Assembly (NCBI RefSeq): GCF_900108855.1
Contig: NZ_FNXY01000003.1
Location: forward strand, 558,001 to 622,000
Origin: Dyadobacter koreensis
GTDB taxonomy: Bacteria; Bacteroidota; Bacteroidia; Cytophagales; Spirosomataceae
Direction: 5' to 3'
DNA: 64,000 nt
In this document: positions 25,437-35,365 of the stretch, piece by piece
How the letters are laid out: each line of letters opens with the position of its first letter
Position numbering within the stretch: the stretch's first letter is position 1
Program-made: the position numbers and the translations under genes
Notes under the pieces: generated by a model
Told to the model about the DNA's origin: nothing
Seen by the model: the letters and a program-made list of their open reading frames with translations, nothing else
Databases searched by the model: none

Positions 25437-25721
25437 ATGAATGTTGCGGTGGAAACGAGAATAAAAACGGTGGCAGCAAATATTAGGAAAGTAAGAGAAT
25501 ATAGAGATTATACCCAGGAATATTTGGCAATGAAACTCGGAATTTCTCAAAACGCATACAGCAAGATTGAACTTGCTTACACAAGAATCACCTTGGAGAG
25601 ACTTATCCAGATTGCTGCTATTTTAGATATCGATGTGATAACCCTCATAAATAGTACAAGTGAAGACCTTTTAAAACTAAATACCTCTACTGTTCCAAAC
25701 GGAGAATTGATGAAAAATTGA
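25437..25721 (+). CDS. XRE-family small DNA-binding regulator
   Basis: A 94-aa protein that is almost entirely a helix-turn-helix domain (about residues 12-70): IRKVREYRDYTQEYLAMKLG, SQNAYSKIELAYTRITLERL, then an IDVITLINS ending. No toxin gene or peptidase domain is attached, and no partner is adjacent. It has its own strong terminator, so it is a single-gene unit. Targets unknown. TIGR-like SinR/HipB-type orphan regulators are the closest comparison. Confidence 0.8.
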   Translation: MNVAVETRIKTVAANIRKVREYRDYTQEYLAMKLGISQNAYSKIELAYTRITLERLIQIAAILDIDVITLINSTSEDLLKLNTSTVPNGELMKN

Positions 25722-25748
25722 TGATTTATAGATAAGTGGTTGGTATTT

Positions 25749-25791
25749 AAAAAGCAGGAAATTTTCTAATCGGAAAGCTTCCTGCTTTTTT
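25749..25791 (+). terminator. Intrinsic terminator of the XRE gene
   Basis: Perfect 12-bp stem (25749-25760 with 25779-25790, core AAGCAGGAA / TTCCTGCTT) ending in six T residues, 28 nt after the stop codon. Confidence 0.85.
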
Positions 25792-25983
25792 GTTTAAATT
25801 CAATTTGATACCATTTCTGCTCGTTTCATCCTGCTTTTCCTACCATTTAAACTTTTTTTCTTTCTTCATGCAACATTCCTGCTTCTATTTGTATCTATCA
25901 AAAAAAGTCAGTCGCTTGGATTTCCGTTCATATAACAAAACAACCATTTATGTAATCTAAGGTTCTATGTTATACCAAGTACT

Positions 25984-25991
25984 TATCTTTG
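25984..25991 (+). promoter_or_regulatory. Candidate -7 element of the outer-membrane barrel gene
   Basis: TATCTTTG matches TAnnTTTG exactly, about 88 nt upstream of the ATG at 26080. No TTTG is seen at the -33 position. The rest of 25792-26079 shows no gene. Confidence 0.3.
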
Positions 25992-26079
25992 CAATGTAGT
26001 CGATATTTCGCAAGGCAGACAGAAGATCAATTTCGGGAAGCCAAGACTGATATCGCTTGAAAATAAAAATCTATTAGCC

Positions 26080-28527
26080 ATGAAATTCTTTATTAATCTA
26101 ACGGTAGCATTGCTACTGAGCGGTAGCTTTGTGCTCGCTCAAACTCCTGCAACAAAAGGAAAAGTGTCCGGAGCTATCCTGGATGAAAAATCACAACCCT
26201 TTCCTTTTGTCAATGTCTTGCTGCTTAAAGCGAAAGACTCTACCCTTTCCAAAGGACTTGCTGCTGACGAAAATGGAAAATTTCTTTTCGATCAGGTTGA
26301 TGCAGGAGATTACCTGACGTTGGTATCGATGGTTGGCTATCAGAAATCGTACAGCAAAATTTTTTCTGTCTCCGACAAAATTGTTAGTCTTCCTTCCTTC
26401 ATCCTTCAGCCCGAGTCTAAATCTCTCAATGAAGTAACTGTCACTGCGAAAAAACCATTTATAGAGCAGGAAATCGACCGGACAGTCATTAATGTTGAAA
26501 ACAGCATTGTCTCCGCCGGAGCTACGGCACTTGAAGTTCTTGAACGCTCACCGGGTGTAACTGTGGATCAACAAAACGACAGGCTGCAACTTCGCGGAAA
26601 AGATGGTGTCATTGTGCAAATCGATGGCAAACAAACCTATCTGACGCAGGCTGAACTCGTGAATTTATTACGAAACACACCGAGCGACAATATTGAAAAG
26701 ATCGAGCTGATTACCAATCCATCTGCAAAATACGACGCAGCGGGAAATTCAGGAATCATCAATATCAAGTTCAAGAAGAATAAGAATTTCGGAACAAATG
26801 GTAATTTCTCAATCGGCGGCGGCATTGCTTCACCTGGTTACGGTCGCGGAAACGGCTCGCTTGCATTGAATAACAGAAAAGGAAAAGTAAGTCTTTTTGG
26901 TACCGCCAGCGCTTTTGAAGGAGAAGGTTTTAACAGGCAAGTAATTTACCGCGCAATTCCTTATGAAGGTAAGACGACAACTTTTAACATGGACTCGAAG
27001 AGTGACTGGCGAGCGAGAAATTATAATTATCGTGTAGGTATGGACTATTTCGCAACAGATAAAACCACGATCGGTGTCTTGTTTTCAGGATTTTACAATG
27101 CGTGGAAAAATCCGATTCGTGCAACAGATGCTGAGATATTAAATGACGATCTGAGCCTTCGTCAAACCTATCATACTGATATGAATGCCAATAATCACAT
27201 GAATAACATCAGCGCCAATGTTAACCTTAAACACCAGTTTAACGACAAAGGCAAAGAGTTGACATTTGATGTGGATTATGTACAATATGACAGCAAAGGA
27301 TATAATTTCCTGGATACCAGATACTTTAACCCGGACGGAACGCCGACAGGAAATCCTGATATCGTTCGCAACAATATGCCTGCTTTAATCAATATCGGTG
27401 TAGCAAAACTGGATTATATGCAGCCAATCGGTAAGGGAAAATTCGAAGCAGGTTTGAAATCAAGTTATGTTAAATCTGACAACAATATGATTTTTGAAAC
27501 TTTCGGAGATGTATGGCAACTGGATCCCTCACGTACCAACCAGTTTAAATACACTGAAAATATCAACGCCGGATATGCCAATTACAACGGTCAGTTTAAT
27601 TCAAAAACGAAATTCCAACTTGGGTTACGTGCCGAACATACACATGCAATTGGAAATTCTGTAACCCTGAACAGCATTAGAGACCGCAATTATCTGAATA
27701 TTTTCCCTAGTGTTTTCGTGTCAAGAAATCTGGATAGCAGCAATGTTTTGAATCTGTCATACAGCTACCGGATCGACCGTCCAAATTATCAGTCGCTTAA
27801 CCCGTTCGAATATTATTTGGACCCTTACACGTTTCAGAAAGGCAACCCAAATCTTCGTCCGCAGTATACACATTCCTTTCAGCTGGTGCACGTTTACAAA
27901 AGCTTTTTAAATACGACATTAGCTTACAGCAGGGTAAAAGACATGATTGCCGACGAGGTTCCAATGTTGGTTCCTGAAAAAAACCAAACCTACGTAACAA
28001 CAGAAAATCTTGATAATCAAAATTATATAAGCCTTACAATCTCAGCGCCAATTCCTGTTAAAAAATGGTGGAATATCCAGACAAATATATCGGCCGCCTA
28101 TAACCACTACCAGACGTTTTACCGGAATGCGCCATTTGATATGAAAATTTTTACTTACAACGCATTCGTAAATAACACCTTTACGCTACCTAAGAACTGG
28201 ACCGCAGAAATTTCAGGATGGTATAACAGTCCGGCTATTTATGGACTTCTATCTTCCAAAACGCAAGGCGCTATTAATCTTGGTTTGCAAAAATCACTGA
28301 TGGATAAAAAAGCAACGATCCGTCTGAGCGTTCAGGATCCTTTCTGGACAAACAAATTCAGAGGTACAACGAAGTTTGAAGACATCGATTTGAGAGTAAA
28401 AAGTACATGGCCAAGTCGCCAGGCGCGCATCACGTTTACCTATCGTTTCGGGAACCAGAATGTTAAAACAAGACAACGCAACACGGGTTCTGATGACATC
28501 CAGTCTCGTGTGAAAAGCGGAAGTTAA
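26080..28527 (+). CDS. Outer-membrane beta-barrel protein (OMP_b-brl_3, TonB-receptor-like)
   Basis: An 815-aa outer-membrane protein with a signal peptide (MKFFINLTVALLLSGSFVLA), a carboxypeptidase-regulatory-like domain (about 27-110, GKVSGAILDEKSQPFPFVNV), a TonB plug-like domain (about 125-225, LEVLERSPGVTVDQQ, NIEKIELITNPSAKYDAAGN) and a large barrel with alternating aromatic strands. The ITNPSAKYDAAGNSGIINI stretch is characteristic of this Bacteroidota family. It lacks the SusC signature and has no SusD neighbour, so substrate uptake is uncertain. Monocistronic, with a downstream terminator. Confidence 0.87.
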   Translation: MKFFINLTVALLLSGSFVLAQTPATKGKVSGAILDEKSQPFPFVNVLLLKAKDSTLSKGLAADENGKFLFDQVDAGDYLTLVSMVGYQKSYSKIFSVSDKIVSLPSFILQPESKSLNEVTVTAKKPFIEQEIDRTVINVENSIVSAGATALEVLERSPGVTVDQQNDRLQLRGKDGVIVQIDGKQTYLTQAELVNLLRNTPSDNIEKIELITNPSAKYDAAGNSGIINIKFKKNKNFGTNGNFSIGGGIASPGYGRGNGSLALNNRKGKVSLFGTASAFEGEGFNRQVIYRAIPYEGKTTTFNMDSKSDWRARNYNYRVGMDYFATDKTTIGVLFSGFYNAWKNPIRATDAEILNDDLSLRQTYHTDMNANNHMNNISANVNLKHQFNDKGKELTFDVDYVQYDSKGYNFLDTRYFNPDGTPTGNPDIVRNNMPALINIGVAKLDYMQPIGKGKFEAGLKSSYVKSDNNMIFETFGDVWQLDPSRTNQFKYTENINAGYANYNGQFNSKTKFQLGLRAEHTHAIGNSVTLNSIRDRNYLNIFPSVFVSRNLDSSNVLNLSYSYRIDRPNYQSLNPFEYYLDPYTFQKGNPNLRPQYTHSFQLVHVYKSFLNTTLAYSRVKDMIADEVPMLVPEKNQTYVTTENLDNQNYISLTISAPIPVKKWWNIQTNISAAYNHYQTFYRNAPFDMKIFTYNAFVNNTFTLPKNWTAEISGWYNSPAIYGLLSSKTQGAINLGLQKSLMDKKATIRLSVQDPFWTNKFRGTTKFEDIDLRVKSTWPSRQARITFTYRFGNQNVKTRQRNTGSDDIQSRVKSGS

Positions 28528-28589
28528 AAAGAAAAATACAGGTCAGGTTGTGACTTTATTTATAAATTAGTTAGGTTAATAATACAGAT

Positions 28590-28626
28590 AATCCATTCTT
28601 CAATTGAGGAATGGATTTCTTTTTTT
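28590..28626 (+). terminator. Intrinsic terminator of the outer-membrane barrel gene
   Basis: AATCCATTC (28590-28598) pairs perfectly with GAATGGATT (28609-28617), followed by TCTTTTTTTG. It lies 62 nt after the stop codon. Confidence 0.8.
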
Positions 28627-28714
28627 GTTTTCGGCTGCCGGCTGCCGGCTATTAGCATTCAGATTGCAGATAATGACAGCATAATCTAAAATAGAACTCA
28701 AATCTGTCCATTGA

Positions 28715-28760
28715 AACAAAAAAAATTGAGAACCGGACACCAAGTGTCCAGTTCTCAATT
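28715..28760 (-). terminator. Intrinsic terminator of pgk
   Basis: Arms 28724-28740 and 28744-28760 pair over 17 bp, with one G-U pair when read on the minus strand, then a run of T residues (complement of the A run at 28718-28725). It lies about 105 nt beyond the pgk stop. Between here and the upstream barrel gene is only a short GGCTGCCGGCT direct repeat (about 28631-28650). Confidence 0.75.
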
Positions 28761-28865
28761 CTTAATTTCTACAATCAGCCAGTTGTTAAACTAATACGGT
28801 TATTGCCAAAGTATCTAACCGGTTTATGCTTGATAGCTGACGGCCGAAGGACAACTGCTCCAATA

Positions 28866-30056
28866 TTAGCTTTCCAAAGCAGCAACGCCTGGCAAAACTT
28901 TACCTTCCATATATTCAAGCAATGCACCGCCACCTGTTGATACATAGCTCACGCGGTCTCCATAACCTGCATTGTTCACAGCAGAAGCAGAATCTCCACC
29001 ACCAATTAGTGAAAAAGCATCGTTTTCTTCTGTGGCAGCAACAACTGCCTCAGCAATTGCGTTTGTACCAATAGCAAAATTAGGGAATTCAAAAACACCC
29101 ATTGGGCCGTTCCAAAGAACTGTTTTCGAAGATGCAATGATCCCTTTGAACAATTCGATTGTTTTAGGTCCAATGTCCAAACCTTCCCACTCAGCTGGAA
29201 TTTCGGCTGCTGGTACCGTCTGGCGATCTGCGTCGTTACTGAATTTATCTGCAATGACAGTATCGATTGGCAATACAAGATTTACACCTTTTTGTTTCGC
29301 CTTTTCAAGCAATTCAAGTGTCAACTCCAATTTATCTGCCTCAAGTAATGATTTTCCTATATTTCCACCTAATGCTTTTGTAAAAGTATATGACATCCCG
29401 CCGCCGATGATCAAGTTATCAACTTTATCCAGCAGACGCTCGATGATTAGAATTTTATCAGAAATTTTTGCTCCGCCCATGATCGCAGTGAAAGGGCGCT
29501 CCGAGTGTTCAAGCAATCTTTCAGCATTATCCAATTCAGCCTGCATTACATAACCACAGACTTTGTCAGCGAAAAACTTACCGATAACTGCCGTAGAAGC
29601 GTGCGCACGGTGAGCCGTTCCGAATGCGTCCATCACCCAAACATCTCCCAGTTTAGACAATTTCTCAGCAAATTCTTCATTTCCTTTTTCTTCTTCTTTG
29701 TAAAAACGAAGGTTCTCCAAAAGCAAAACTTCACCAGGCTGTAATGCTGCGGCCAGCTCGGTTGCGCTTGCTCCGATACAATCGTCAGCAAACTTTACTG
29801 TTTTACCTAAAATTAAAGAAAGAGGGTTAACCAAATGTTTCAAAGAATATTTTTCCGTTGGCCCATCTTTCGGACGCCCAAGGTGGGACATCAAAATTAC
29901 AGATCCTCCTTCATTAAGAATCTTGCTGATAGTAGGTATGGTCGCACGGATACGGGTATCATCCGTGATCTCAAACTTGTCATTAAGCGGTACGTTAAAA
30001 TCAACGCGAACCAAGGCTTTTTTGCCGGAAAAATTGTACGAATCTAATGTTGTCAT
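28866..30056 (-). CDS. pgk: Phosphoglycerate kinase
   Basis: Glycolytic/gluconeogenic enzyme converting 1,3-bisphosphoglycerate and ADP to 3-phosphoglycerate and ATP. The 396-aa length is standard. Signatures are [15 protein letters not shown] (PGK signature), [59 protein letters not shown] and the nucleotide loop [12 protein letters not shown]. Single gene; a -7-like string on the minus strand (complement of 30086-30093) precedes it. Confidence 0.97.
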   Translation of the reverse strand: MTTLDSYNFSGKKALVRVDFNVPLNDKFEITDDTRIRATIPTISKILNEGGSVILMSHLGRPKDGPTEKYSLKHLVNPLSLILGKTVKFADDCIGASATELAAALQPGEVLLLENLRFYKEEEKGNEEFAEKLSKLGDVWVMDAFGTAHRAHASTAVIGKFFADKVCGYVMQAELDNAERLLEHSERPFTAIMGGAKISDKILIIERLLDKVDNLIIGGGMSYTFTKALGGNIGKSLLEADKLELTLELLEKAKQKGVNLVLPIDTVIADKFSNDADRQTVPAAEIPAEWEGLDIGPKTIELFKGIIASSKTVLWNGPMGVFEFPNFAIGTNAIAEAVVAATEENDAFSLIGGGDSASAVNNAGYGDRVSYVSTGGGALLEYMEGKVLPGVAALES

Positions 30057-30356
30057 GGGCTCTAAAAGTTATTTTCCATTGGAAACAAATGTAATTCAAT
30101 TCTATATAAAATACTACGTTAATCAAAAATGGGCAATGTTTGTATTGTCAAAGTCCTATTTATACTATCTATTTTTCCAAAAAACAGCTCAAATACCATA
30201 AAAGGTGTGCCATGGAATAGTCTATTTTGCTAAATGCATGAATTTAATTTTAATCTTGGCACAAAAGATGTGAACAGACAAATATTTGCGTAATTGTCTC
30301 GTTATATTTGGATAAACTTTGCTGGTAATCAGCCTTAACATACTTCATTAACAACT
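30057..30356. other. Divergent intergenic region pgk / FAN1-like gene
   Basis: AT-rich with no gene seen. CAAATGTA at 30086-30093 is an exact -7 pattern toward pgk, and TATATTTG at 30303-30310 one toward the nuclease gene. Neither has a correctly spaced -33 partner. Confidence 0.4.
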
Positions 30357-32048
30357 GTGCAGATTAACGAATTTCCAAAGGATCTTCCACCAAAATATTA
30401 CCACGATTACTTTGGTTATGTGCTTGACTTCGTACGCAAAATGTACGAACCCTTACTAAACGAGAATGAACTTTCATTTCTGAATGACTACAATTCGCTT
30501 TCGGAGGACGCCCAATGCCTTTTTATCAGGTTCAGTAACAGAAGCAAATCTTTTTTTCGGGTTAATAATCTTTCGTATTCTGAGATAACTGATATTCCGG
30601 CAGCGCTGAACGAGCTGCACGACAAACAATTTATTCAGGCACTCTGTGAACTGCATGAGGATCGGTTTGAAGAAGTGATGGAATTATTTACAAAACCGGA
30701 ACATCTTTCGTTTACAAAAATCCTGGAACCGGAAATTATGCCCTCCAAATCAATCCGGAAGGCTGATTTGATTCGCTGGCTTTTACACGAATATGAATTT
30801 AAAATAATCTGTGAAATCATTCAGGAAACTGAGCCGATCGTAAAAGTCAGTTTTGAAGCGGAAGTAATGATGATGAAATTTTTGTTTTTCGGTAACCGTT
30901 ATGCCGATATGACAGAATTCGTAGTCCGGGATTTGGGACATGTTCGGTTTCAATCTTTTGACGAAGAGCATCTGGCGATCCAGTTCGACACGCGCAAAGA
31001 TGTCGACGATACGCTGATGATTTCGTTGATGAAGGAAACTTTTGACGTGCTGAAAAATGCGGCACCACCGGAAGAGATTTTCGACTGGTTTATGAACTGG
31101 CAAACCGGCATATCCGGAAATCTGAGTAAGAAGGCAATTCCCTCCTACCACCTTTTTATCCTTCGCGTTAGTGCCTGGCTGGAACGAAAAAAAATGCTGT
31201 CTCAGGCACTCACGATATATCAGCTGACGAACGACGCTCCGGCTCGCGAAAGGCGTGTAAGACTTTTATATAATCTTGGTGAAATCGAAGAGGCTCTGGC
31301 ACTCTGCGAAGAAATTGCCGAAAGTCCGCAAAATGCTGATGAACGCTATTTTTCTCAGGATTTTCACGAAAGAATAGTCAATAAAAAGAAGCGCGCGGTA
31401 AAACGAACTACTCAAGCTTTAAAAGACGCCAGCAGTATCGACATTCCGATTTCCTATCGTTTCAGAGTTGAACGAGGCGCGATTGACTATTATAAAGCGT
31501 TAGGTTCAGAAGCCGTTTTCAGTGAAAACGAGCCTTGGCGTGCTTTGTTCGGTCTTTTGTTCTGGGATATTATTTATGACACAAACGTGAAAGCAATACA
31601 TAATCCGTTGCAGAGGGTTCCGTCAGATTTCTTCCTGCCTGATTTTTATTATAAAAGATCGGATCAGCTTCTGGCGCGGATGAAAGATGCTGATTCAAGG
31701 GAAGCAATTTCTGATATTGCAGAGAGGACATTTCAGGAAAAGTTCGGGATAACGAATGTGCTCGTCAGCTGGTATCCGGATATGCTTGAAACCGTACTTC
31801 GTCTAATTTCTCTGTTAACGCCTGAACAAATTCATGCTGTGCTGCTCGAGATGGCTTATAACCTTCGTGAAAATACCCGGGGATTCCCTGATTTGCTGGT
31901 TTGGGATGAAAACGAGTATTCGTTTATCGAAATAAAATCACCAACAGATCACCTCTCATCCAGACAACTCCATTGGCTTCATTTTTTTGCCAATCACGGT
32001 ATAAAAAGCAGGATTGTGCGGGTAAAATGGATTAAGGAAGAATTTTAA
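30357..32048 (+). CDS. FAN1-like VRR-NUC structure-specific nuclease
   Basis: A 563-aa protein, the length of bacterial FAN1. The C-terminal VRR-NUC domain (about residues 450-560) has the PD-(D/E)xK metal site: Asp512 in GFPDLLVW, Glu525 and Lys527 in FIEIKSPTDHLSSRQLHWL. Upstream are the helical DNA-binding SAP-like region (EFPKDLPPKYYHDYFGYVL) and TPR-like repeats (EEALALCEEIAES). FAN1 incises 5' flaps and acts in interstrand crosslink repair in eukaryotes and Pseudomonas. The start is GTG at 30357; no nearby ATG fits. A terminator overlaps its stop codon. Confidence 0.88.
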   Translation: MQINEFPKDLPPKYYHDYFGYVLDFVRKMYEPLLNENELSFLNDYNSLSEDAQCLFIRFSNRSKSFFRVNNLSYSEITDIPAALNELHDKQFIQALCELHEDRFEEVMELFTKPEHLSFTKILEPEIMPSKSIRKADLIRWLLHEYEFKIICEIIQETEPIVKVSFEAEVMMMKFLFFGNRYADMTEFVVRDLGHVRFQSFDEEHLAIQFDTRKDVDDTLMISLMKETFDVLKNAAPPEEIFDWFMNWQTGISGNLSKKAIPSYHLFILRVSAWLERKKMLSQALTIYQLTNDAPARERRVRLLYNLGEIEEALALCEEIAESPQNADERYFSQDFHERIVNKKKRAVKRTTQALKDASSIDIPISYRFRVERGAIDYYKALGSEAVFSENEPWRALFGLLFWDIIYDTNVKAIHNPLQRVPSDFFLPDFYYKRSDQLLARMKDADSREAISDIAERTFQEKFGITNVLVSWYPDMLETVLRLISLLTPEQIHAVLLEMAYNLRENTRGFPDLLVWDENEYSFIEIKSPTDHLSSRQLHWLHFFANHGIKSRIVRVKWIKEEF

Positions 32049-32085
32049 AAAGGGCTTCGCAATTTTTGCGAAGCCCTTTTTAAAA
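32043..32085. terminator. Perfect 20-bp bidirectional terminator
   Basis: Arms 32043-32062 and 32066-32085 are perfectly complementary (core AAAGGGCTTCGCAA), with a 3-nt loop and T runs on both strands. The nuclease stop codon lies within the left arm. It also serves the convergent gene ending at 32107. Confidence 0.9.
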
Positions 32086-32106
32086 TTTATTTACCCTCAG
32101 AAACCG

Positions 32107-33726
32107 TCACTTTTTCTGATAGGCTCTTTTAAATATTCCTGCTTTGCCTTTTTTCACAGGTGCTGAATAATTGATCTTGTTTTTCCCTTGCGGTAAACCT
32201 TCGCATTCACCCGCGACAACTGTTTCAACTGAAGTATAAACGGTAGTAGCCCAGCTTGGAATTTTGATGTTCGAGATTTCGCTGTTCAAGTCAAGTTTCG
32301 ACGCATCACAGTCATCTCTTTTAACAGTTCCTAACAAATGGTACTGAGAAATTGTTTTTGAAACGGTATCCACAGGGCATATACAGCCTACGCAGGAAGT
32401 AGGCGATTTTCCATATTTAACACGTTTGACTTTAACCTTTTTATACGCATAAACTTCCAGGAAGCACTGTTTGAAGCAGCTCGGCACTTTAACCTTAACC
32501 GTATCCGGACTTTGAACTGCAAAACCCGTTGTACTTGGCTCGCTGATACAAGACGCACAGGTAGAAATCTGCTGGCTCTGTACAGTTACATAATACTGCC
32601 CTTCCACCGGACGGCCGGTTACAGGATTTAAATATGCTGCCGGCCAAGCCATTTTTGTCTCTTTTTGGCAAACAACCTGCGCGATTACATTATCCATTCC
32701 GCCATTCAACTGATGCAGACGTGCTGTGAAAGTTTCACTTTTTGTGCTGTCTAAAATCGTACGGCTTTTCCAGCTGATGTTGATACTATCCGCTTTCGAA
32801 GAATCCAGTGTACTGAAGATCATCCCCTTGACCGACTTGCCGTTAATCATCAATTCAAGATCAGGCGCTTCGCAGATGAGTGGCGGAGTCGGAGCTTTCG
32901 GAACAGGAACATCACGTACAAAATTACGACGAAAGGCGAGGCCGGCTGTAAAACCACCATGTTTACGCTGATAGCTGTAAATTGTGGCCCCGGGAAAAAT
33001 ATAGTTCACTTTTGTTCTAAAACCTGCTGCCTCCACTCCCCACGACCAAAGTCCTTTTTTGCTCGGAAAGAAAAGTCCGAGGGTAGCCAAAAGCCCTGCG
33101 TGATACCGTTTGTCGGTCGCCGTTACTGAGTAAATATTATTCGAAGTAGCCTCGTCATACACAAAAATAGCGGCAGGCGTTGTCCTAAAAAGACCGCCAC
33201 GAACCGATGCTTCAATAAAAGGTGATCTTGGTTTCTTTCCGAAAGCATAACTCAGAACCGGCCCCACTGCCAGATAATGATCTTCTGACGAACCTTTCCT
33301 GATAACCGCCCTGTTCGAACCCGATTCTGCAATAATCTGATCAAGGAAAGTATCAAGATCGTTTCGCAAGAAGAACATTTGCAAGCCTGCAACAGCACCG
33401 ACACCAAATTTCAGCTGCTTCTTCTTTTTGACATTAAAGAAGTAATCCGCATTTAAACCTGCATGGAAACCGATTCCGTTGAACAAAGATTTATCCCGGT
33501 ACTTATCGGAATTAAACGTGCTTGACCATTTACCGCAGAAAGCCACAGCAGGACCAATAAACCCACCAACCCGCCATGGACTTATTTTTTGCTCAATGCC
33601 AATTGTATCACACCCGCCAGCTGGATTCGGACAATTTAAATTGGCAACATTTTGCCCCAAAGCAAGTGAATGCACAAGCAAACAAAAAGCGAGGGAAAAC
33701 ATTTTAAGTAAAAATAGTTTTTTCAT
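32107..33726 (-). CDS. Exported protein of unknown function with predicted outer-membrane barrel half
   Basis: Start set at ATG 33726, which gives a signal peptide (MKKLFLLKMFSLAFCLLVHS, cut near LALG-Q); a longer frame upstream would hide it. Product 539 aa. Residues about 45-270 show the alternating Gly/aromatic strands of an 8-12 strand porin-like barrel (IGPAVAFCGKW, GFHAGLNADYFF, YLAVGPVLSYAFGKK). The C-terminal half is a cysteine-rich beta domain with pairs such as TCASCI, CFKQCF and SCVGCICP. No family is recognised. It may be a surface-exposed or gliding/secretion-associated protein, but nothing proves it. Confidence 0.65.
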   Translation of the reverse strand: MKKLFLLKMFSLAFCLLVHSLALGQNVANLNCPNPAGGCDTIGIEQKISPWRVGGFIGPAVAFCGKWSSTFNSDKYRDKSLFNGIGFHAGLNADYFFNVKKKKQLKFGVGAVAGLQMFFLRNDLDTFLDQIIAESGSNRAVIRKGSSEDHYLAVGPVLSYAFGKKPRSPFIEASVRGGLFRTTPAAIFVYDEATSNNIYSVTATDKRYHAGLLATLGLFFPSKKGLWSWGVEAAGFRTKVNYIFPGATIYSYQRKHGGFTAGLAFRRNFVRDVPVPKAPTPPLICEAPDLELMINGKSVKGMIFSTLDSSKADSINISWKSRTILDSTKSETFTARLHQLNGGMDNVIAQVVCQKETKMAWPAAYLNPVTGRPVEGQYYVTVQSQQISTCASCISEPSTTGFAVQSPDTVKVKVPSCFKQCFLEVYAYKKVKVKRVKYGKSPTSCVGCICPVDTVSKTISQYHLLGTVKRDDCDASKLDLNSEISNIKIPSWATTVYTSVETVVAGECEGLPQGKNKINYSAPVKKGKAGIFKRAYQKK

Positions 33727-34004
33727 AAGTAAAAAATAAGAATTGAGTGGATGTATAAAATATTTGTGGCTCAGTATATTAACAGTAATGACGTCAAAAT
33801 ACCCGGATAGTAACAAACCACGTTCACTTTATTTTTCAGCAACTTATTAACCGGATAAAAAACCTAAGAAATTAAATATGAGTGACTTATATCGCAATAC
33901 CGAAAAACAGTATCAAAACCTCCCAATTCTTACCACTCATCAAATTGCCTGTTCACGTTTCGGTTTTTTGACTATTATTACAAAAACAAATTTTATATTT
34001 TGAT

Positions 34005-35327
34005 ATGAGGCTACGTAAACTATTGTTCGGAGCAGCAATGATGGCTGGCATTGGTATGGCCAATGCTCAAAGTAAACCCGAAGATGTAAAAACATTTACA
34101 CTGGGCAATGGTATGAAATTCCTGGTACTGGAAGATCATTCGATACCGAACGCAAATATGTATCTGTTCTGGAAAGTGGGTTCCAGAAACGAGGTTCACG
34201 GTATCACCGGATTGTCTCATTTCTTCGAGCATATGATGTTTAACGGATCGAAAAATTACGGCCCGAAACAATTTGACCGGCTGATGGAAGCCAACGGCGG
34301 TTCGAACAATGCATATACTACTGAAAACGTAACAGTATATACGGACTGGTTTCAGAAAGACGCCTTAGAAACAATTTTCAAACTGGAATCTGACAGAATT
34401 TCGGACCTGACTATCGATCCGAAAATGGTGGAAAGTGAGCGTGGTGTGGTATTGTCGGAAAGAAGCACCGGTCTGGAAAATAGTAATTACCGCCTGTTAG
34501 GTGAGCTTGTACAATCGGTTGCTTATCAGGAACACCCCTATATGTTTCCGGTTATAGGTTTTGAATCGGATATCAAAAGCTGGACACAAAGCGATCTTGA
34601 AAATTATTTCAAAACATATTATTCTCCAAATAATGCTACAGTGGTAGTGGTCGGCGATGTGACGGTCGATCAGGTTCGCAAGCTGGCGGATCAGTATATG
34701 GCGCCGATTGAGGCAAGAGGCCTGCCCCCGAAATTACGCACAGTAGAACCCGAACAAAATGGCGAACGTCGGGTGACAACGTATAAAGATATTACGACAC
34801 CCAATGTTCTGTTGTCTTATCACACGCCGCAAACCGGCCATGAAGATTATTATGCACTGGATCTGTTCAGCAGCTTGTTAACATCCGGAAATTCGTCGCG
34901 TCTGGTAAAGTCATTGGTTATGGATACGACAATCGCATCCCAGGTTTACACTTTTATGAGCGAAGATTTTGATCCGGGGCTGTTCAATGTATATGCAATC
35001 GCCGGGGATAGTATTTCTGCTAATGACCTTGAAAAGTCGATTCTGGAACAAATTGACAGTGTTATAAAAAATGGAGTGACGGCGAATGAGCTTCAAAAAG
35101 TAAAAAACCAGAAACTTATGGAGTTTTACCGCAGTATGGAAACCATTAATGGAAAGGCGAATAGCATGGGAACGTATGAAGTCTTTTTCGGCGATTTTAA
35201 AAAAATGTATGACGCGCCAAAATTATACGAGAAAGTGACTATTGAGGATATAAAACGCGTCGCTGCCAAATATTTCACGGAAAGAAACAGGACGGTTGGT
35301 TATTTATTACCGGAAAAGAAAGCCTAA
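34005..35327 (+). CDS. Exported M16B zinc peptidase, catalytic subunit
   Basis: A 440-aa M16B peptidase with a signal peptide (MRLRKLLFGAAMMAGIGMAN, cut near AQA-type site AQS). The inverted zinc motif is intact: SHFFEHMMFNG (His72, Glu75, His76), with the third ligand Glu in ESERGVVLSERS. Length matches one chain of two-chain periplasmic M16B enzymes. The second gene (38 nt downstream) encodes a chain lacking HxxEH, so together they should form a heterodimeric active enzyme, as in mitochondrial processing peptidase and bacterial YmxG-type pairs. Confidence 0.92.
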   Translation: MRLRKLLFGAAMMAGIGMANAQSKPEDVKTFTLGNGMKFLVLEDHSIPNANMYLFWKVGSRNEVHGITGLSHFFEHMMFNGSKNYGPKQFDRLMEANGGSNNAYTTENVTVYTDWFQKDALETIFKLESDRISDLTIDPKMVESERGVVLSERSTGLENSNYRLLGELVQSVAYQEHPYMFPVIGFESDIKSWTQSDLENYFKTYYSPNNATVVVVGDVTVDQVRKLADQYMAPIEARGLPPKLRTVEPEQNGERRVTTYKDITTPNVLLSYHTPQTGHEDYYALDLFSSLLTSGNSSRLVKSLVMDTTIASQVYTFMSEDFDPGLFNVYAIAGDSISANDLEKSILEQIDSVIKNGVTANELQKVKNQKLMEFYRSMETINGKANSMGTYEVFFGDFKKMYDAPKLYEKVTIEDIKRVAAKYFTERNRTVGYLLPEKKA

Positions 35328-35365
35328 ACTTTCTTGTCTTAAACCAAGATTTTTAAAGATCAAGT

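Noticed and set aside
28972..29553. Long open frame antisense to pgk
   Set aside because: It mirrors the pgk codons exactly, is serine/proline rich, and has no motif or promoter; pgk is unmistakable on the other strand.
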